Of a stretch of DNA of 64,000 nt, positions 56,042-64,000 are shown one piece after another. The notes under the pieces are model-generated. The model saw only the letters and a list, made by a program, of their open reading frames with translations, made no database searches and was not told the DNA's origin. The position numbers were made by a program, and so were the translations under genes. The first letter of the stretch is position 1. The number at the start of each line of letters is the position of its first letter. Source of the stretch: Rhodoferax sp. (lineage in GTDB: Bacteria; Pseudomonadota; Gammaproteobacteria; Burkholderiales; Burkholderiaceae_C); the NCBI RefSeq assembly GCF_028688795.1, contig NZ_JAQTXM010000022.1:25754-89753 (forward strand), written 5' to 3'.

Positions 56042-56891
56042 AGACAGTTTTCCCCTTCAATACAAACAGATCGCGCGACTCACTGAAGTTCTCCGCATGT
56101 CCGACAAACAGCAAGCCACCCGGCACCATCACCCGATGAATGCGCTCCAGCACCTTGCGTTGTGTCGGTGCATCAAAGTAAATCATCACGTTGCGACAAA
56201 ACACCACGTCAAAAGGCTCGCGAAATGGCCAGTCGTCACGCACCAGGTTGACCATGATGAATTCCACTAGGCGCTGCAGTTCCGGCTTGATCCTGACCAT
56301 GCCACTGTTGCCTGCCTTGCCGCGCAAGAAAAATTTTTGAAATTGACTCTCACTGACATTTTTCAAGTTTTCATGGCGATACACACCTTGAGCCGCAGTC
56401 GCCAACACCTTGGAATCGATGTCACTGGCCATGAGCTTGAGTTGCGGATTTGCGCCCAATGCTTCAATGGCTGTCATGAGAATGGAATAGGGCTCCTCAC
56501 CGGTCGAGGCCGCGCTACACCAGACACGCCAGGCGCCATGCGAGCGGTTGGATTTCAGGAGTTCATTGAAAATTTCAAAATGGTGGTGCTCGCGAAAAAA
56601 AGAGGTCAGGTTGGTGGTGAGCGCGTTCACGAACTCTTGCCACTCCGGGCCATCGTTGTTCTCAAGCCAACTCAAATAGGCCTTGAAACTTTGGTGCCCG
56701 GTGTCGCGCAAACGCCTGGAAAGCCGGCTGTACACCATGGCATGCTTGCCATCGTGCAAACTGATGCCAGCGCGTTGGTAGATCAGCGTCTGCACCCGGT
56801 CAAAGTCTGCATCGGTCCAGGCAAACTCGCGCCCTTGAACATCAGGCGTGCCAGCGTCCTGCTGAAACTGGCCTGGTTGAAAAACTGCCAT
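56028..56891 (-). CDS. cheR: Chemotaxis protein methyltransferase
   Basis: A 287-aa SAM-dependent enzyme that methylates receptor glutamates. N-terminal helical domain (FDRVQTLIYQRAGISLHDGK), then the SAM domain with TTNLTSFFREHHHFEIF, RVWCSAASTGEEPYSI and DVVFCRNVMIYFD. No C-terminal pentapeptide-binding beta insertion is obviously altered. It is coupled to cheD. Confidence 0.96.
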   Translation of the reverse strand: MAVFQPGQFQQDAGTPDVQGREFAWTDADFDRVQTLIYQRAGISLHDGKHAMVYSRLSRRLRDTGHQSFKAYLSWLENNDGPEWQEFVNALTTNLTSFFREHHHFEIFNELLKSNRSHGAWRVWCSAASTGEEPYSILMTAIEALGANPQLKLMASDIDSKVLATAAQGVYRHENLKNVSESQFQKFFLRGKAGNSGMVRIKPELQRLVEFIMVNLVRDDWPFREPFDVVFCRNVMIYFDAPTQRKVLERIHRVMVPGGLLFVGHAENFSESRDLFVLKGKTVYERR

Positions 56892-56914
56892 CTGAATCTA
56901 TAGCCTGCGACGCG

Positions 56915-57403
56915 TCAGCTCAGATCAGAGACCAACCCCATGTCAACCGTTGACATCAATTTTTCAATATCAAGTAAGATCAACATCCGGTCTCCCAGCG
57001 AACCCAGTCCGATCACGGAGTCGCTGTCAATCACGCTGTCAACATCGGGCGCAGCCCGCAAGTTTTCCTGTGCCAGCTCCATGACGTCGCTGACCGAGTC
57101 CACCACGATCCCGACAATGCGGTGGTGCAGGTTAAGAATGATGACAACAGTGAAAGAGTCGTACTCGGCGCTGGCGCAATTGAACTTCAGCCGCATGTCG
57201 ACAATCGGCACAATCGTTCCGCGCAAATTGACCACACCCTTAATGAAGTGTGGCGCATTGGCGATGCGTGTGGGGGGCTCGTAGCCGCGAATTTCCTGCA
57301 CCTTCAAGATATCGATGCCGTATTCTTCACGGCCCAACCTGAAGGTCAGGTATTCACGCGCACCAACCGCCACTGAATCATTCATTTTTTCAATCGCACT
57401 CAT
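56915..57403 (-). CDS. cheW: Chemotaxis coupling protein CheW
   Basis: The ATG at 57403 (AGGAGA upstream) gives 162 aa. SH3-like CheW fold: [53 protein letters not shown]. It joins chemoreceptors to CheA. It lies 23 bases after cheR's start region and 28 bases before the end of cheA. Confidence 0.96.
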   Translation of the reverse strand: MSAIEKMNDSVAVGAREYLTFRLGREEYGIDILKVQEIRGYEPPTRIANAPHFIKGVVNLRGTIVPIVDMRLKFNCASAEYDSFTVVIILNLHHRIVGIVVDSVSDVMELAQENLRAAPDVDSVIDSDSVIGLGSLGDRMLILLDIEKLMSTVDMGLVSDLS

Positions 57404-57431
57404 CTTGTTTCTCCTGAATCGACCCAATGCC

Positions 57432-59630
57432 TCAATGGCGTGAACGGCGAACCAACGCACCCGTGTCGAGAATCAGCGCCACCTTGCCATCGCCAAGAAT
57501 GGTCGCGCCCGACACGTTGGGTACCTTGCGGTAGTTGGATTCAAGATTCTTCACAACCACTTGTTGCTGCCCCAGCAACTCATCGACCAACAGCACCACG
57601 CGACTGCCCTCAGCCTCGATCACCACCATGATGTCACTGGTTTTTTCCATGTCGAACCGTGGCACCTGAAAGACTTTCTCAAGTTCAATCACGGGCATAT
57701 ACTCGTCGCGCACTTTGACCAACTGTGACCCCTGGCCCACGGTGCTAACCGCGCCCGACTTCACCTGGAAGGATTCCACCACGGACGAAAGCGGCAAGAT
57801 ATAAACCTCGTTGCCGACGCCCACCGACATGCCATCCATGATGGCCAAGGTCAGGGGCAAGCGCACTGACACCTTCATGCCGTAACCTTCAACCGATTCA
57901 ATGTCGACCGTACCGTTAAGCGAGGTGATGTTGCGTTTCACGACATCCATGCCGACACCGCGCCCAGATACATCAGTCACCACTTCTGCGGTTGAAAAAC
58001 CAGGCGCAAAAATCAACTGCCAGACTTCACCATCTGTCATGGTGTCTGACACGTCCAAACCCTTTTCCCTGGCCTTCGCCAGAATCTTCTCACGCGACAT
58101 GCCACGACCATCGTCGCGTACCTCGATCACGATCGAGCCACCCTGGTGCGCCGCCGACAAAGTAATCTTGCCGGATTCCGGTTTGCCAGCGCGGATCCGG
58201 TCGGCCGGCATTTCAATACCATGGTCACAACTGTTGCGCACCAAGTGGGTCAGCGGATCTGTGATCTTTTCAACCAGGCCCTTGTCCAGCTCGGTTGCCT
58301 CGCCCAGAGTTACAAAATCGACCTTTTTGCCCAGTTTGCCAGCAAGATCCCGCAACATGCGTGGGAACCGGCTGAACACAATGGACATGGGAATCATGCG
58401 GATCGACATCACCGACTCTTGCAAGTCACGGGTGTTTCGATCCAGATCTGTCAAACCAGTCAGCAGCTGTTGGTACAGCGCCGGGTCAAGCGCCCGGCTG
58501 TTTTGCGCCAACATCGCCTGTGTGATCACCAGTTCACCGACCAGATTGATCAACTGATCAACTTTGCTGATCGCCACACGAATCGTGGCGGCTTCAGGTT
58601 GCGCAGCGGCTGCCCCAGCAGGTTTGGCCGCGACTTTGGCAACGGCCGCAACCATTTGACTGACGGGCTGCGCATCTTCACTGTGCTCAGCTTCAGCGGA
58701 GACCAAGGCACCTGGGGCACCTGGGGCACCGTCAAAAAATCCAAAATCAGAAGCCGCGTGCGTTGCATCAGTGGCAGGCACTGGAGGCGCGGCAGCTTCA
58801 GCTTCAGCTTCTACCTGGGCTTGCGCGACCTCGCTGCCGCTTGCCAAATTAACGTCTTTTTCCTGGATGACAACTTGCTCGCGCGACACATGAAAAGCGA
58901 ACAAGTCCAGCAAATCGTCGTTGGTTGACGTCGTCGTGACTTCAAACTGGCGACTGCCACCAGGCACCACTGGCAAAGCCTTGATCTCACCCAAACCTGG
59001 GATGTCACGAAACAGCTCCATCAACGAATCAGCTTGATCCTGACGCTCCATTTGACTGATGGTGATGTCTAGGTGGCGTACACCGCTGGCCACAACGATG
59101 CCGACCGGTGCCTGTGCTGCCGGCTGAACAATAACAGCTGGCTTGGGCGCTGCCGCAGCGACTTGTTGAGGCGCTGCAACAGGGGGCGGGGCCGCAGCAA
59201 GCGCTTCACCCGCAACCAAAGCGCGTATTCTGCGAACCAGCTCGCCAGTGGGCGGGCCCTCGCCCGTATCGCCGGCCTGATGGCGCGCCAACAGACCGCG
59301 CGATGCATCTGCTGACTCCAGCAATACATCCACCATGGCTGGATTGGGCTGCAATTCATGCCGACGCAAACGGTCAAGCAATGACTCCATCTGATGCGTC
59401 AATTCGGCCACGTCCGAAAAGCCAAATGTGGCTGCACCACCCTTGACCGAGTGGGCGCAGCGAAAGATGCCATTGAGCTCTTCGTCGTCTGCCGTTTCCA
59501 GATTCAAATTGAGCAGCATTTGCTCCATCAAATCCAGGTTTTCTCCGGCTTCCTCGAAGAATATCTGATAAAACTGACTCAAGTCAAAGTCAGCCCCGGA
59601 ACCACCCGCATCTTGATGCACTTCAGCCAT
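57432..59630 (-). CDS. cheA: Chemotaxis histidine kinase CheA
   Basis: A 732-aa kinase. P1 phosphotransfer domain with H60 in [14 protein letters not shown]. An Ala/Pro-rich linker follows, then a P2-like domain ([20 protein letters not shown], about 187-265). A second low-complexity linker runs at about 270-345. The P3 dimerisation helix starts [20 protein letters not shown], and P4 has the N box [22 protein letters not shown] and [10 protein letters not shown]5 is CheW-like at the C-terminus. It phosphorylates CheY and CheB. Confidence 0.97.
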   Translation of the reverse strand: MAEVHQDAGGSGADFDLSQFYQIFFEEAGENLDLMEQMLLNLNLETADDEELNGIFRCAHSVKGGAATFGFSDVAELTHQMESLLDRLRRHELQPNPAMVDVLLESADASRGLLARHQAGDTGEGPPTGELVRRIRALVAGEALAAAPPPVAAPQQVAAAAPKPAVIVQPAAQAPVGIVVASGVRHLDITISQMERQDQADSLMELFRDIPGLGEIKALPVVPGGSRQFEVTTTSTNDDLLDLFAFHVSREQVVIQEKDVNLASGSEVAQAQVEAEAEAAAPPVPATDATHAASDFGFFDGAPGAPGALVSAEAEHSEDAQPVSQMVAAVAKVAAKPAGAAAAQPEAATIRVAISKVDQLINLVGELVITQAMLAQNSRALDPALYQQLLTGLTDLDRNTRDLQESVMSIRMIPMSIVFSRFPRMLRDLAGKLGKKVDFVTLGEATELDKGLVEKITDPLTHLVRNSCDHGIEMPADRIRAGKPESGKITLSAAHQGGSIVIEVRDDGRGMSREKILAKAREKGLDVSDTMTDGEVWQLIFAPGFSTAEVVTDVSGRGVGMDVVKRNITSLNGTVDIESVEGYGMKVSVRLPLTLAIMDGMSVGVGNEVYILPLSSVVESFQVKSGAVSTVGQGSQLVKVRDEYMPVIELEKVFQVPRFDMEKTSDIMVVIEAEGSRVVLLVDELLGQQQVVVKNLESNYRKVPNVSGATILGDGKVALILDTGALVRRSRH

Positions 59631-59678
59631 GACTATCTCCTGGTATCTTTATTAGATCGGTTGTTAAATCAACGCAAT

Positions 59679-60041
59679 TTATTTGACGACTTTTTTGATC
59701 ACTTCAATCAAGCGTGCCGGGTCAAACGGTTTCACCAACCAACCCGTTGCACCGGCGGCCCGCCCAGCTTGCTTCATGAGGTCACTGGACTCAGTGGTCA
59801 ACATCAGAATGGGGATCGATTTGAATTGGGGATGCTCGCGCAACTTACGGGTTAGCCCCAAACCATCAAGACGCGGCATGTTCTGGTCAGTCAACACCAG
59901 ATCAAAAGTCTGCGCCTGCGCCTTCTCAAAGGCATCAACACCATCCACAGCCTCCACCACCTGATAACCGGCACCCGTCAACGTGAATGACACCATCTTG
60001 CGCATCGACGGCGAGTCATCAACAGTGAGTATTAAAGGCAT
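59679..60041 (-). CDS. cheY: Chemotaxis response regulator CheY
   Basis: A 120-aa single receiver domain: TVDDSPSMRKMV, the phosphorylated Asp in VLTDQNMPRLDG, Thr in MLTTES and Lys in LVKPFDP. Its sequence is of the CheY type found beside CheA in beta- and alphaproteobacteria. Controls the flagellar switch (FliM). Confidence 0.95.
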   Translation of the reverse strand: MPLILTVDDSPSMRKMVSFTLTGAGYQVVEAVDGVDAFEKAQAQTFDLVLTDQNMPRLDGLGLTRKLREHPQFKSIPILMLTTESSDLMKQAGRAAGATGWLVKPFDPARLIEVIKKVVK

Positions 60042-60077
60042 GAAAAACTCCGACTATTTCCATCTGTCACCAGATAT

Positions 60078-60527
60078 TTAAAAAAGCTCAATCGATCCGG
60101 CCTGCATTTCATCCTGTGTGACAGGATTGGGGCGGTCGGGGACGTCTTCAACAAAAGGTACGGCTTCTCCGTCTTCATAACCCATGGCATCAGATGCCAG
60201 ACGGTAGGCGCAGCCTTGAAGAATCTTTGACGTGTGAACAATCAGCTGCGAGGCCATGTCCTGAAACTGCAACTCAGTCACCGCTGCGCGCAAGGCAGAT
60301 CGCACACCTTCAAGCTCTTTGACCGCCACCAGCGCAGGATCAGCAAGATCGGCACTGGCACTGGTGAAGCGCTGCATCAGGTTTTCCATCGCGTGCGCCA
60401 GCAACCCATCAAGTCGATTCAAGTCATGCACGACGACCAGCAACGAGTCTTGCACCTCAGCCACCAGCATCACAGGCAGCTCAACCGTCGGAACTAAAAA
60501 TGGCGTTTGATCAGGCGACATGGCCAA
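60078..60527 (-). CDS. CheZ-like CheY phosphatase, short form
   Basis: A 149-aa mostly helical protein with no strong length match to classical CheZ (about 214). The key segment ELQFQDMASQLIVHTSKIL at residues 85-103 aligns with the CheZ catalytic helix, keeping the Asp (D90) and Gln (Q94) in the Asp-x3-Gln spacing of E. coli D143 and Q147. The last residues GSIELF form an acidic/hydrophobic tail like the CheY-binding end of CheZ. TTG at 60527 has a well-spaced AGGAG; ATG at 60521 is the alternative. First gene of the che operon, next to cheY, consistent with dephosphorylating CheY. Confidence 0.7.
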   Translation of the reverse strand: MAMSPDQTPFLVPTVELPVMLVAEVQDSLLVVVHDLNRLDGLLAHAMENLMQRFTSASADLADPALVAVKELEGVRSALRAAVTELQFQDMASQLIVHTSKILQGCAYRLASDAMGYEDGEAVPFVEDVPDRPNPVTQDEMQAGSIELF

Positions 60528-60594
60528 TAGACTCTCCTGTGCTCACATTGCAAACCAGAACCCCTTACTATCACAGACAATCATAGCGCCAAAT

Positions 60595-61710
60595 ATGACG
60601 AACCACCCCCCAAACCCCACCCCCTTGCGCATTTTGCATCTGGAGGATTCACCCCTTGATCATGCCTTGGTCAAGCGTGAACTGCAGCGCTCGGGTGGCG
60701 TCACAGAGGTCGAACGTGTCGATACTTTGGATGCCTTTGCTCAGGCACTTGAACAATGCACGTTCGATGTCATTCTGGCTGATTACCGGCTGCCCGGATT
60801 CACTGCGCTGGATGCTTGGCAAGTCATGCAGCAAAAGCAACTGAAAACGCCTGTCGTCTTGCTGTCCGGCGCCATTGGCGAGTCAGCGGCCGTCGCCGCC
60901 ATCAAGGTCGGCATCAGCGACTACCTACCCAAAGAAGATATCGGCAAACTCGGGCGAGTTCTGGAACGCGCCATTGAAATGCATCGCATCCAGCTTGAAA
61001 AAGAAGCCGCCGATGTTGAACTTGCGCAGTCCGAAAAACGTCTGGCCAGTTTTGCCGAGTATTTGCAAAGCACCATCGAGAAAGAGCGCGCAGCCATTGC
61101 CCGCGAAATCCACGATGACATTGGTGGCTCACTGGCCGCCGTGCGTTTTGACCTGTCATGGATCTCGCGACACAGCTCAGACCCAGCCACCCAGTCCCAC
61201 CTGAGTGCCGCCAGTGACATGCTGACGCATGCGCTTGAGGCCAGCCAGCGCATCATGATGAATTTGCGCCCTGCCGTGCTGGATCAAGGATTGGTCGCGG
61301 CCGTCAATTGGCTTGCCACCAGTTTTACCAAACGCACAGGCCTGCCCGCGACCGTGCGCGCGCCACAAAAAATTGAAGGTCTCCCCAAGTCGGTGCAACT
61401 CACGGCCTATCGCACCACACAGGAAGCATTGACCAACATTGGCAAGTACGCTCAATGCACACAGGTCAAGATTGAACTATCAGATGCGGAAGGCGTGTTG
61501 ACACTGGAGGTCACGGATGACGGGCTGGGCATCACCAGCGAGGACCTTGCCAAGGCGAGCTCGTTTGGTATTCGCGGCCTGAAAGAGAGGGCGCGCACCG
61601 TAGGCGGATGGTTGGATGTAAGCTCTCAGCCGGGGCATGGCACTGCCATTATTCTTTCTGTTCCACTCACAAAATCAACGGCTTATGACACAGGAGACTC
61701 TGACACATGA
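60595..61710 (+). CDS. Response-receiver / HisKA_3 histidine kinase
   Basis: The ATG at 60595 gives 371 aa. A receiver domain is first (LRILHLEDSPLDHALVKREL, phosphoacceptor in DVILADYRLPGFTALD). A short coiled segment (residues ~120-170) leads to the NarL-type phosphotransfer helix with the His in IAREIHDDIGGSLAAVRFD. The ATPase domain has TTQEALTNIGKYA, EVTDDGLGITSEDL and GIRGLKERARTVGG. No membrane segment, so it is cytoplasmic. It pairs with the next gene and diverges from the che operon; an N-terminal receiver suggests input from CheA or another kinase. Confidence 0.88.
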   Translation: MTNHPPNPTPLRILHLEDSPLDHALVKRELQRSGGVTEVERVDTLDAFAQALEQCTFDVILADYRLPGFTALDAWQVMQQKQLKTPVVLLSGAIGESAAVAAIKVGISDYLPKEDIGKLGRVLERAIEMHRIQLEKEAADVELAQSEKRLASFAEYLQSTIEKERAAIAREIHDDIGGSLAAVRFDLSWISRHSSDPATQSHLSAASDMLTHALEASQRIMMNLRPAVLDQGLVAAVNWLATSFTKRTGLPATVRAPQKIEGLPKSVQLTAYRTTQEALTNIGKYAQCTQVKIELSDAEGVLTLEVTDDGLGITSEDLAKASSFGIRGLKERARTVGGWLDVSSQPGHGTAIILSVPLTKSTAYDTGDSDT

Positions 61711-62336
61711 TTCGCGTGATACTTTGTGATGACCACGCCATGGTGCGTCGTGGCATTCGCGACACACTGGCGGAGGCGGTTGACATTCAGGTCACGGCTG
61801 AAGCCGGGAGCTACGCCGAGGTTCGCGAAGCCATGCGATCCCACGCCTGCGATGTGCTTGTGCTCGACATCAACTTGCCGGGCCGTGGGGGCCTTGAGGT
61901 GCTGTCTAGCCTGCGCGAAACAGACTCTCCCATCAAGGTGCTAATGGTTTCGATGTTTCCTGAAGACCAGTATGCGATTCGGTGTCTGAAAGCAGGCGCG
62001 CAAGGCTATTTGAACAAGGCCGGTGATCCGGCCGACCTGATCGCGGCGGTTCGCACGGTGGCACAAGGGCGCAAATACGTCACCCCAGGGGTGGCGCAAA
62101 TGCTGGTAGACAACCTGAGCGCACCCGAGAACACCAGCCTGCATGCCTGCCTGTCAGAACGCGAGCTACAAACCTTGTTAAAAATTGCTTCTGGAAAGCG
62201 GCTTTCAGACATTGCTGAAGAGCTTATGTTGAGCCCCAAAACTGTCAGCGTGTACCGCTCACGCGTGCTAGAAAAACTCAAACTGACCAACAATTCCGAG
62301 CTGACGGTTTACGCCATTCGCAACGACTTGGTCTGA
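61707..62336 (+). CDS. NarL/FixJ-type response regulator
   Basis: A 209-aa receiver plus LuxR-type helix-turn-helix. The phosphoacceptor Asp lies in DVLVLDINLPGRGGLE. HTH signature LSERELQTLLKIASGKRLSD and LSPKTVSVYRSRVLEKL. It overlaps the kinase gene by 4 bp, so the two are a two-component pair. The targets are unknown, but flagella or chemotaxis genes are likely, given the location. Confidence 0.92.
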   Translation: MIRVILCDDHAMVRRGIRDTLAEAVDIQVTAEAGSYAEVREAMRSHACDVLVLDINLPGRGGLEVLSSLRETDSPIKVLMVSMFPEDQYAIRCLKAGAQGYLNKAGDPADLIAAVRTVAQGRKYVTPGVAQMLVDNLSAPENTSLHACLSERELQTLLKIASGKRLSDIAEELMLSPKTVSVYRSRVLEKLKLTNNSELTVYAIRNDLV

Positions 62337-62345
62337 ACCGAGCGT

Positions 62346-63113
62346 TTATCTGGGCGAAAAGATGTCGATGGCGCGCCCCATCAAAGCCAGAAATGGCTGG
62401 TCCAGCATCGGCAACGTGGCGGCCATGCCAACCAAACCAACGGTGAGCGTGATCGGGAAACCAATCGCATAAATGTTCATTTGCGGAGCCACGCGCGACA
62501 CAATGCCCAGTGCCAAATTGGCAAACATCAACATACCCACCATCGGCAACGCCATCCACAGGCCACTGGCAAAAAGGTCTGTGCCCAGGTTGTAAATTTT
62601 CATCTGCTTGAGCGACTCCAGAAAATTCTGGTCGACTGGAAATGCGGTAAAGCTTGTAATGACCGTCATCAGCACCATCACATGGCCGCCCATGACAACA
62701 AACATCAACATCGCCATTTGCCCAAAAAAACGGGCCACCGCACTGGATTGGCCGCCCATGGAGGGGTCAAAAAATGACGCAAAACCCAAGCCCATCTGAA
62801 AACCAACCACTTCGCCTGCCAATTCAACGGCGGCAAACACGACCCTGATGGCAAATCCGATGGCCAACCCGACGCCGACCTGCTGCAGCACCGCACCAAA
62901 CGCTCCCGGGTCATTGATGTTGACCATCGGCTGGCCCGCCAATGTTGGCTGCGCAGCCAATGCCACAAAAAAGGCCAGCGCAATCCGGACCCGCACGGGC
63001 ACCGCTTTGGACGAAAAAACCGGGGCCGACGTGAACAGCGCCAGGGTGCGCAGGAAAGGCCAGATCAGCGGCGACAGCCAGGCCGTGAGTTGCGCTTCAG
63101 AGAACGTGATCAC
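62346..63113 (-). CDS. fliR: Flagellar biosynthesis protein FliR
   Basis: A 255-aa membrane protein of the flagellar type III export gate with about six hydrophobic segments. Conserved blocks: TLALFTSAPVFSSKAVPVRV, VGLAIGFAIRVVFAAVELAG and GLGFASFFDPSMGGQSS. Last gene of fliP-fliQ-fliR here; no flhB follows. Confidence 0.94.
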   Translation of the reverse strand: MITFSEAQLTAWLSPLIWPFLRTLALFTSAPVFSSKAVPVRVRIALAFFVALAAQPTLAGQPMVNINDPGAFGAVLQQVGVGLAIGFAIRVVFAAVELAGEVVGFQMGLGFASFFDPSMGGQSSAVARFFGQMAMLMFVVMGGHVMVLMTVITSFTAFPVDQNFLESLKQMKIYNLGTDLFASGLWMALPMVGMLMFANLALGIVSRVAPQMNIYAIGFPITLTVGLVGMAATLPMLDQPFLALMGRAIDIFSPR

Positions 63114-63122
63114 GGCAAAGGC

Positions 63123-63392
63123 TCACATCACCGCAGCGGGAATGGCCTCGATGGTGCGCCGAATGTAGTCCACCAATGAAGCCAGCATCCATGGTCCGGC
63201 CAACGCAAATACGGCAATGGCTGCGATCAGTTTAGGAACAAATGCCAGAGTCGCCTCGTTGATTTGCGTCACCGCCTGAAACAAGCTGATCAACAAGCCT
63301 ACGACCAGCACCACCCCCAACACCGGGGCTGAGATCATCAACAGCATCCACAAGGCTTCCTGCCCCATGCTCAACACCAATTGCGAATTCAT
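63123..63392 (-). CDS. fliQ: Flagellar biosynthesis protein FliQ
   Basis: An 89-aa membrane protein with two helices. Conserved AVTQINEATLAFVPKL and VVLVVGLLISLFQ. It forms the export gate with FliP and FliR. The gaps to both neighbours are about 10 bases. Confidence 0.95.
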   Translation of the reverse strand: MNSQLVLSMGQEALWMLLMISAPVLGVVLVVGLLISLFQAVTQINEATLAFVPKLIAAIAVFALAGPWMLASLVDYIRRTIEAIPAAVM

Positions 63393-63401
63393 TGGTCCAC
63401 C

Positions 63402-64000
63402 TCAGGTCACAAAACTGGCCGCAAGCGAACCCAGCAACAGATTCCAGCCATCGGCCAACACAAAAATCATAAGTTTGAAGGGCAACGCCACCAGCACCGG
63501 CGACAACATCATCATGCCCAGGGACATCAAAATACTGGCTACCACAATGTCAATCACCAAAAAGGGGATAAAGATCATGAACCCGATCTGAAAGGCCGAC
63601 TTGAGTTCGCTGGTGACAAAGGCCGGAATCAGCACCCGCATCGGGGCGTTTGCCGCCGTGGTTGCAACATCAAGCTTGGCAAGTTTCACAAACAAGGCCA
63701 AGTCGGATTGGCGTGTCTGCTTGCTCATGAACTGGCGCATGGGCGCTTCCGCTTTTACCAACGCCTGATCAAACGGCAGCGTGTTGTTGCTGTAGGGCAA
63801 ATAAGCATCTTCATAGACCTTATCCAGCGTTGGCCCCATGACGAAGAGCGTCAAAAACAATGACAAACCCACCACCACCTGATTGGGTGGGACCGCCTGC
63901 GTACCAATCGCCTGCCGCATCAATGACAGCACAATCACAATCCGTGTGAACCCAGTCATCATGAGCAAAATGGCCGGTAAAAACGACAATGCCGTGAAAA
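63402..64000 (-). CDS. fliP: Flagellar biosynthesis protein FliP, 5' end outside window
   Basis: The frame is open to the right edge ([20 protein letters not shown]), so the N-terminal ~45 residues are missing. [27 protein letters not shown] and [20 protein letters not shown] are typical FliP. The short TTG at 63989 is an internal codon, not a start. Confidence 0.95.
   Translation of the reverse strand, partial: FTALSFLPAILLMMTGFTRIVIVLSLMRQAIGTQAVPPNQVVVGLSLFLTLFVMGPTLDKVYEDAYLPYSNNTLPFDQALVKAEAPMRQFMSKQTRQSDLALFVKLAKLDVATTAANAPMRVLIPAFVTSELKSAFQIGFMIFIPFLVIDIVVASILMSLGMMMLSPVLVALPFKLMIFVLADGWNLLLGSLAASFVT

Overview
The window looks like chromosomal DNA of a betaproteobacterium of the Comamonadaceae, most like Rhodoferax. 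Grounds: the gene order gyrA-serC-pheA-tyrA-aroA/cmk-rpsA-ihfB-lapA-lapB-rfaE1-hldD, the fused aroA-cmk, the xseB-ispA-dxs cluster, the protein sequences themselves, and a dispersed AT-rich palindromic repeat that I associate with this family. No rRNA, tRNA, CRISPR array, prophage or intact insertion sequence was seen. The genus is inference, not proven.

Layout. (1) 1-14.6 kb, + strand housekeeping: a truncated ompA on the - strand, then gyrA, serine/aromatic amino acid genes (serC, pheA, tyrA, aroA-cmk), rpsA, ihfB, the LPS-assembly pair lapA/lapB, the heptose genes rfaE1/hldD, and a small exported helix-hairpin-helix protein. (2) 14.7-35.2 kb, a metal and aldehyde island. crcB comes first, then a tungsten-type aldehyde oxidoreductase operon (aorA-aorB-aorC, a MoaD-like sulfur carrier and an unknown 99-aa protein). 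A divergent GAF/Fis-type regulator without an AAA+ domain follows, then modE, modABC and a wrecked modD, a LOG-family gene and azlCD. Next are a full sigma-54 activator of the AcoR type facing an NAD(P)-type aldehyde dehydrogenase with a DUF779 partner. The island closes with tungstate uptake genes tupB-tupC-tupA, divergent from a one-component regulator that has a ModE-like HTH and a periplasmic-binding-protein-like sensor domain. (3) 35.3-40.4 kb: a TRAP transporter (dctQ, long dctM) and two paralogous DctP binding proteins on the other strand. (4) 40.5-54.2 kb: dxs-ispA-xseB, an orphan Rieske oxygenase, a DMT permease, a sulfurtransferase, lysA/lysR, an apparently Tat-exported dienelactone hydrolase, and branched-chain 2-oxoacid dehydrogenase E1alpha-E1beta-E2. 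(5) 54.3-64 kb: a chemotaxis operon (cheZ-like, cheY, cheA, cheW, cheR, cheD, cheB), a divergent receiver/histidine-kinase plus NarL-type regulator pair, and fliP-fliQ-fliR at the end (fliP truncated).

How they may work together. The central 20 kb reads as one functional unit. Tup imports tungstate and Mod imports molybdate. The pterin-bound metal is used by AorB, which passes electrons through the four-cluster ferredoxin-like AorA to the FAD subunit AorC. A second, metal-independent aldehyde dehydrogenase stands under sigma-54 control. Four separate regulators sit in the island. Neighbouring branched-chain 2-oxoacid dehydrogenase, TRAP-type organic acid uptake and AzlCD fit a lifestyle in which amino acids and organic acids are oxidised through aldehydes and acids; this link is inference.

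Most unusual structure. About thirteen copies of a ~60-bp imperfect palindrome (core arms TAGCGCTTATT and AATAAGGGCTA) are scattered through the window. About half lie inside open reading frames, where they encode a signal peptide (tupA), a protein C-terminus (crcB) or inter-domain linkers (sseA-like, the Tup-linked regulator, bkdB twice). A 128-bp MITE-like element with 23-bp imperfect terminal repeats lies between the aldehyde dehydrogenase and DUF779 genes.
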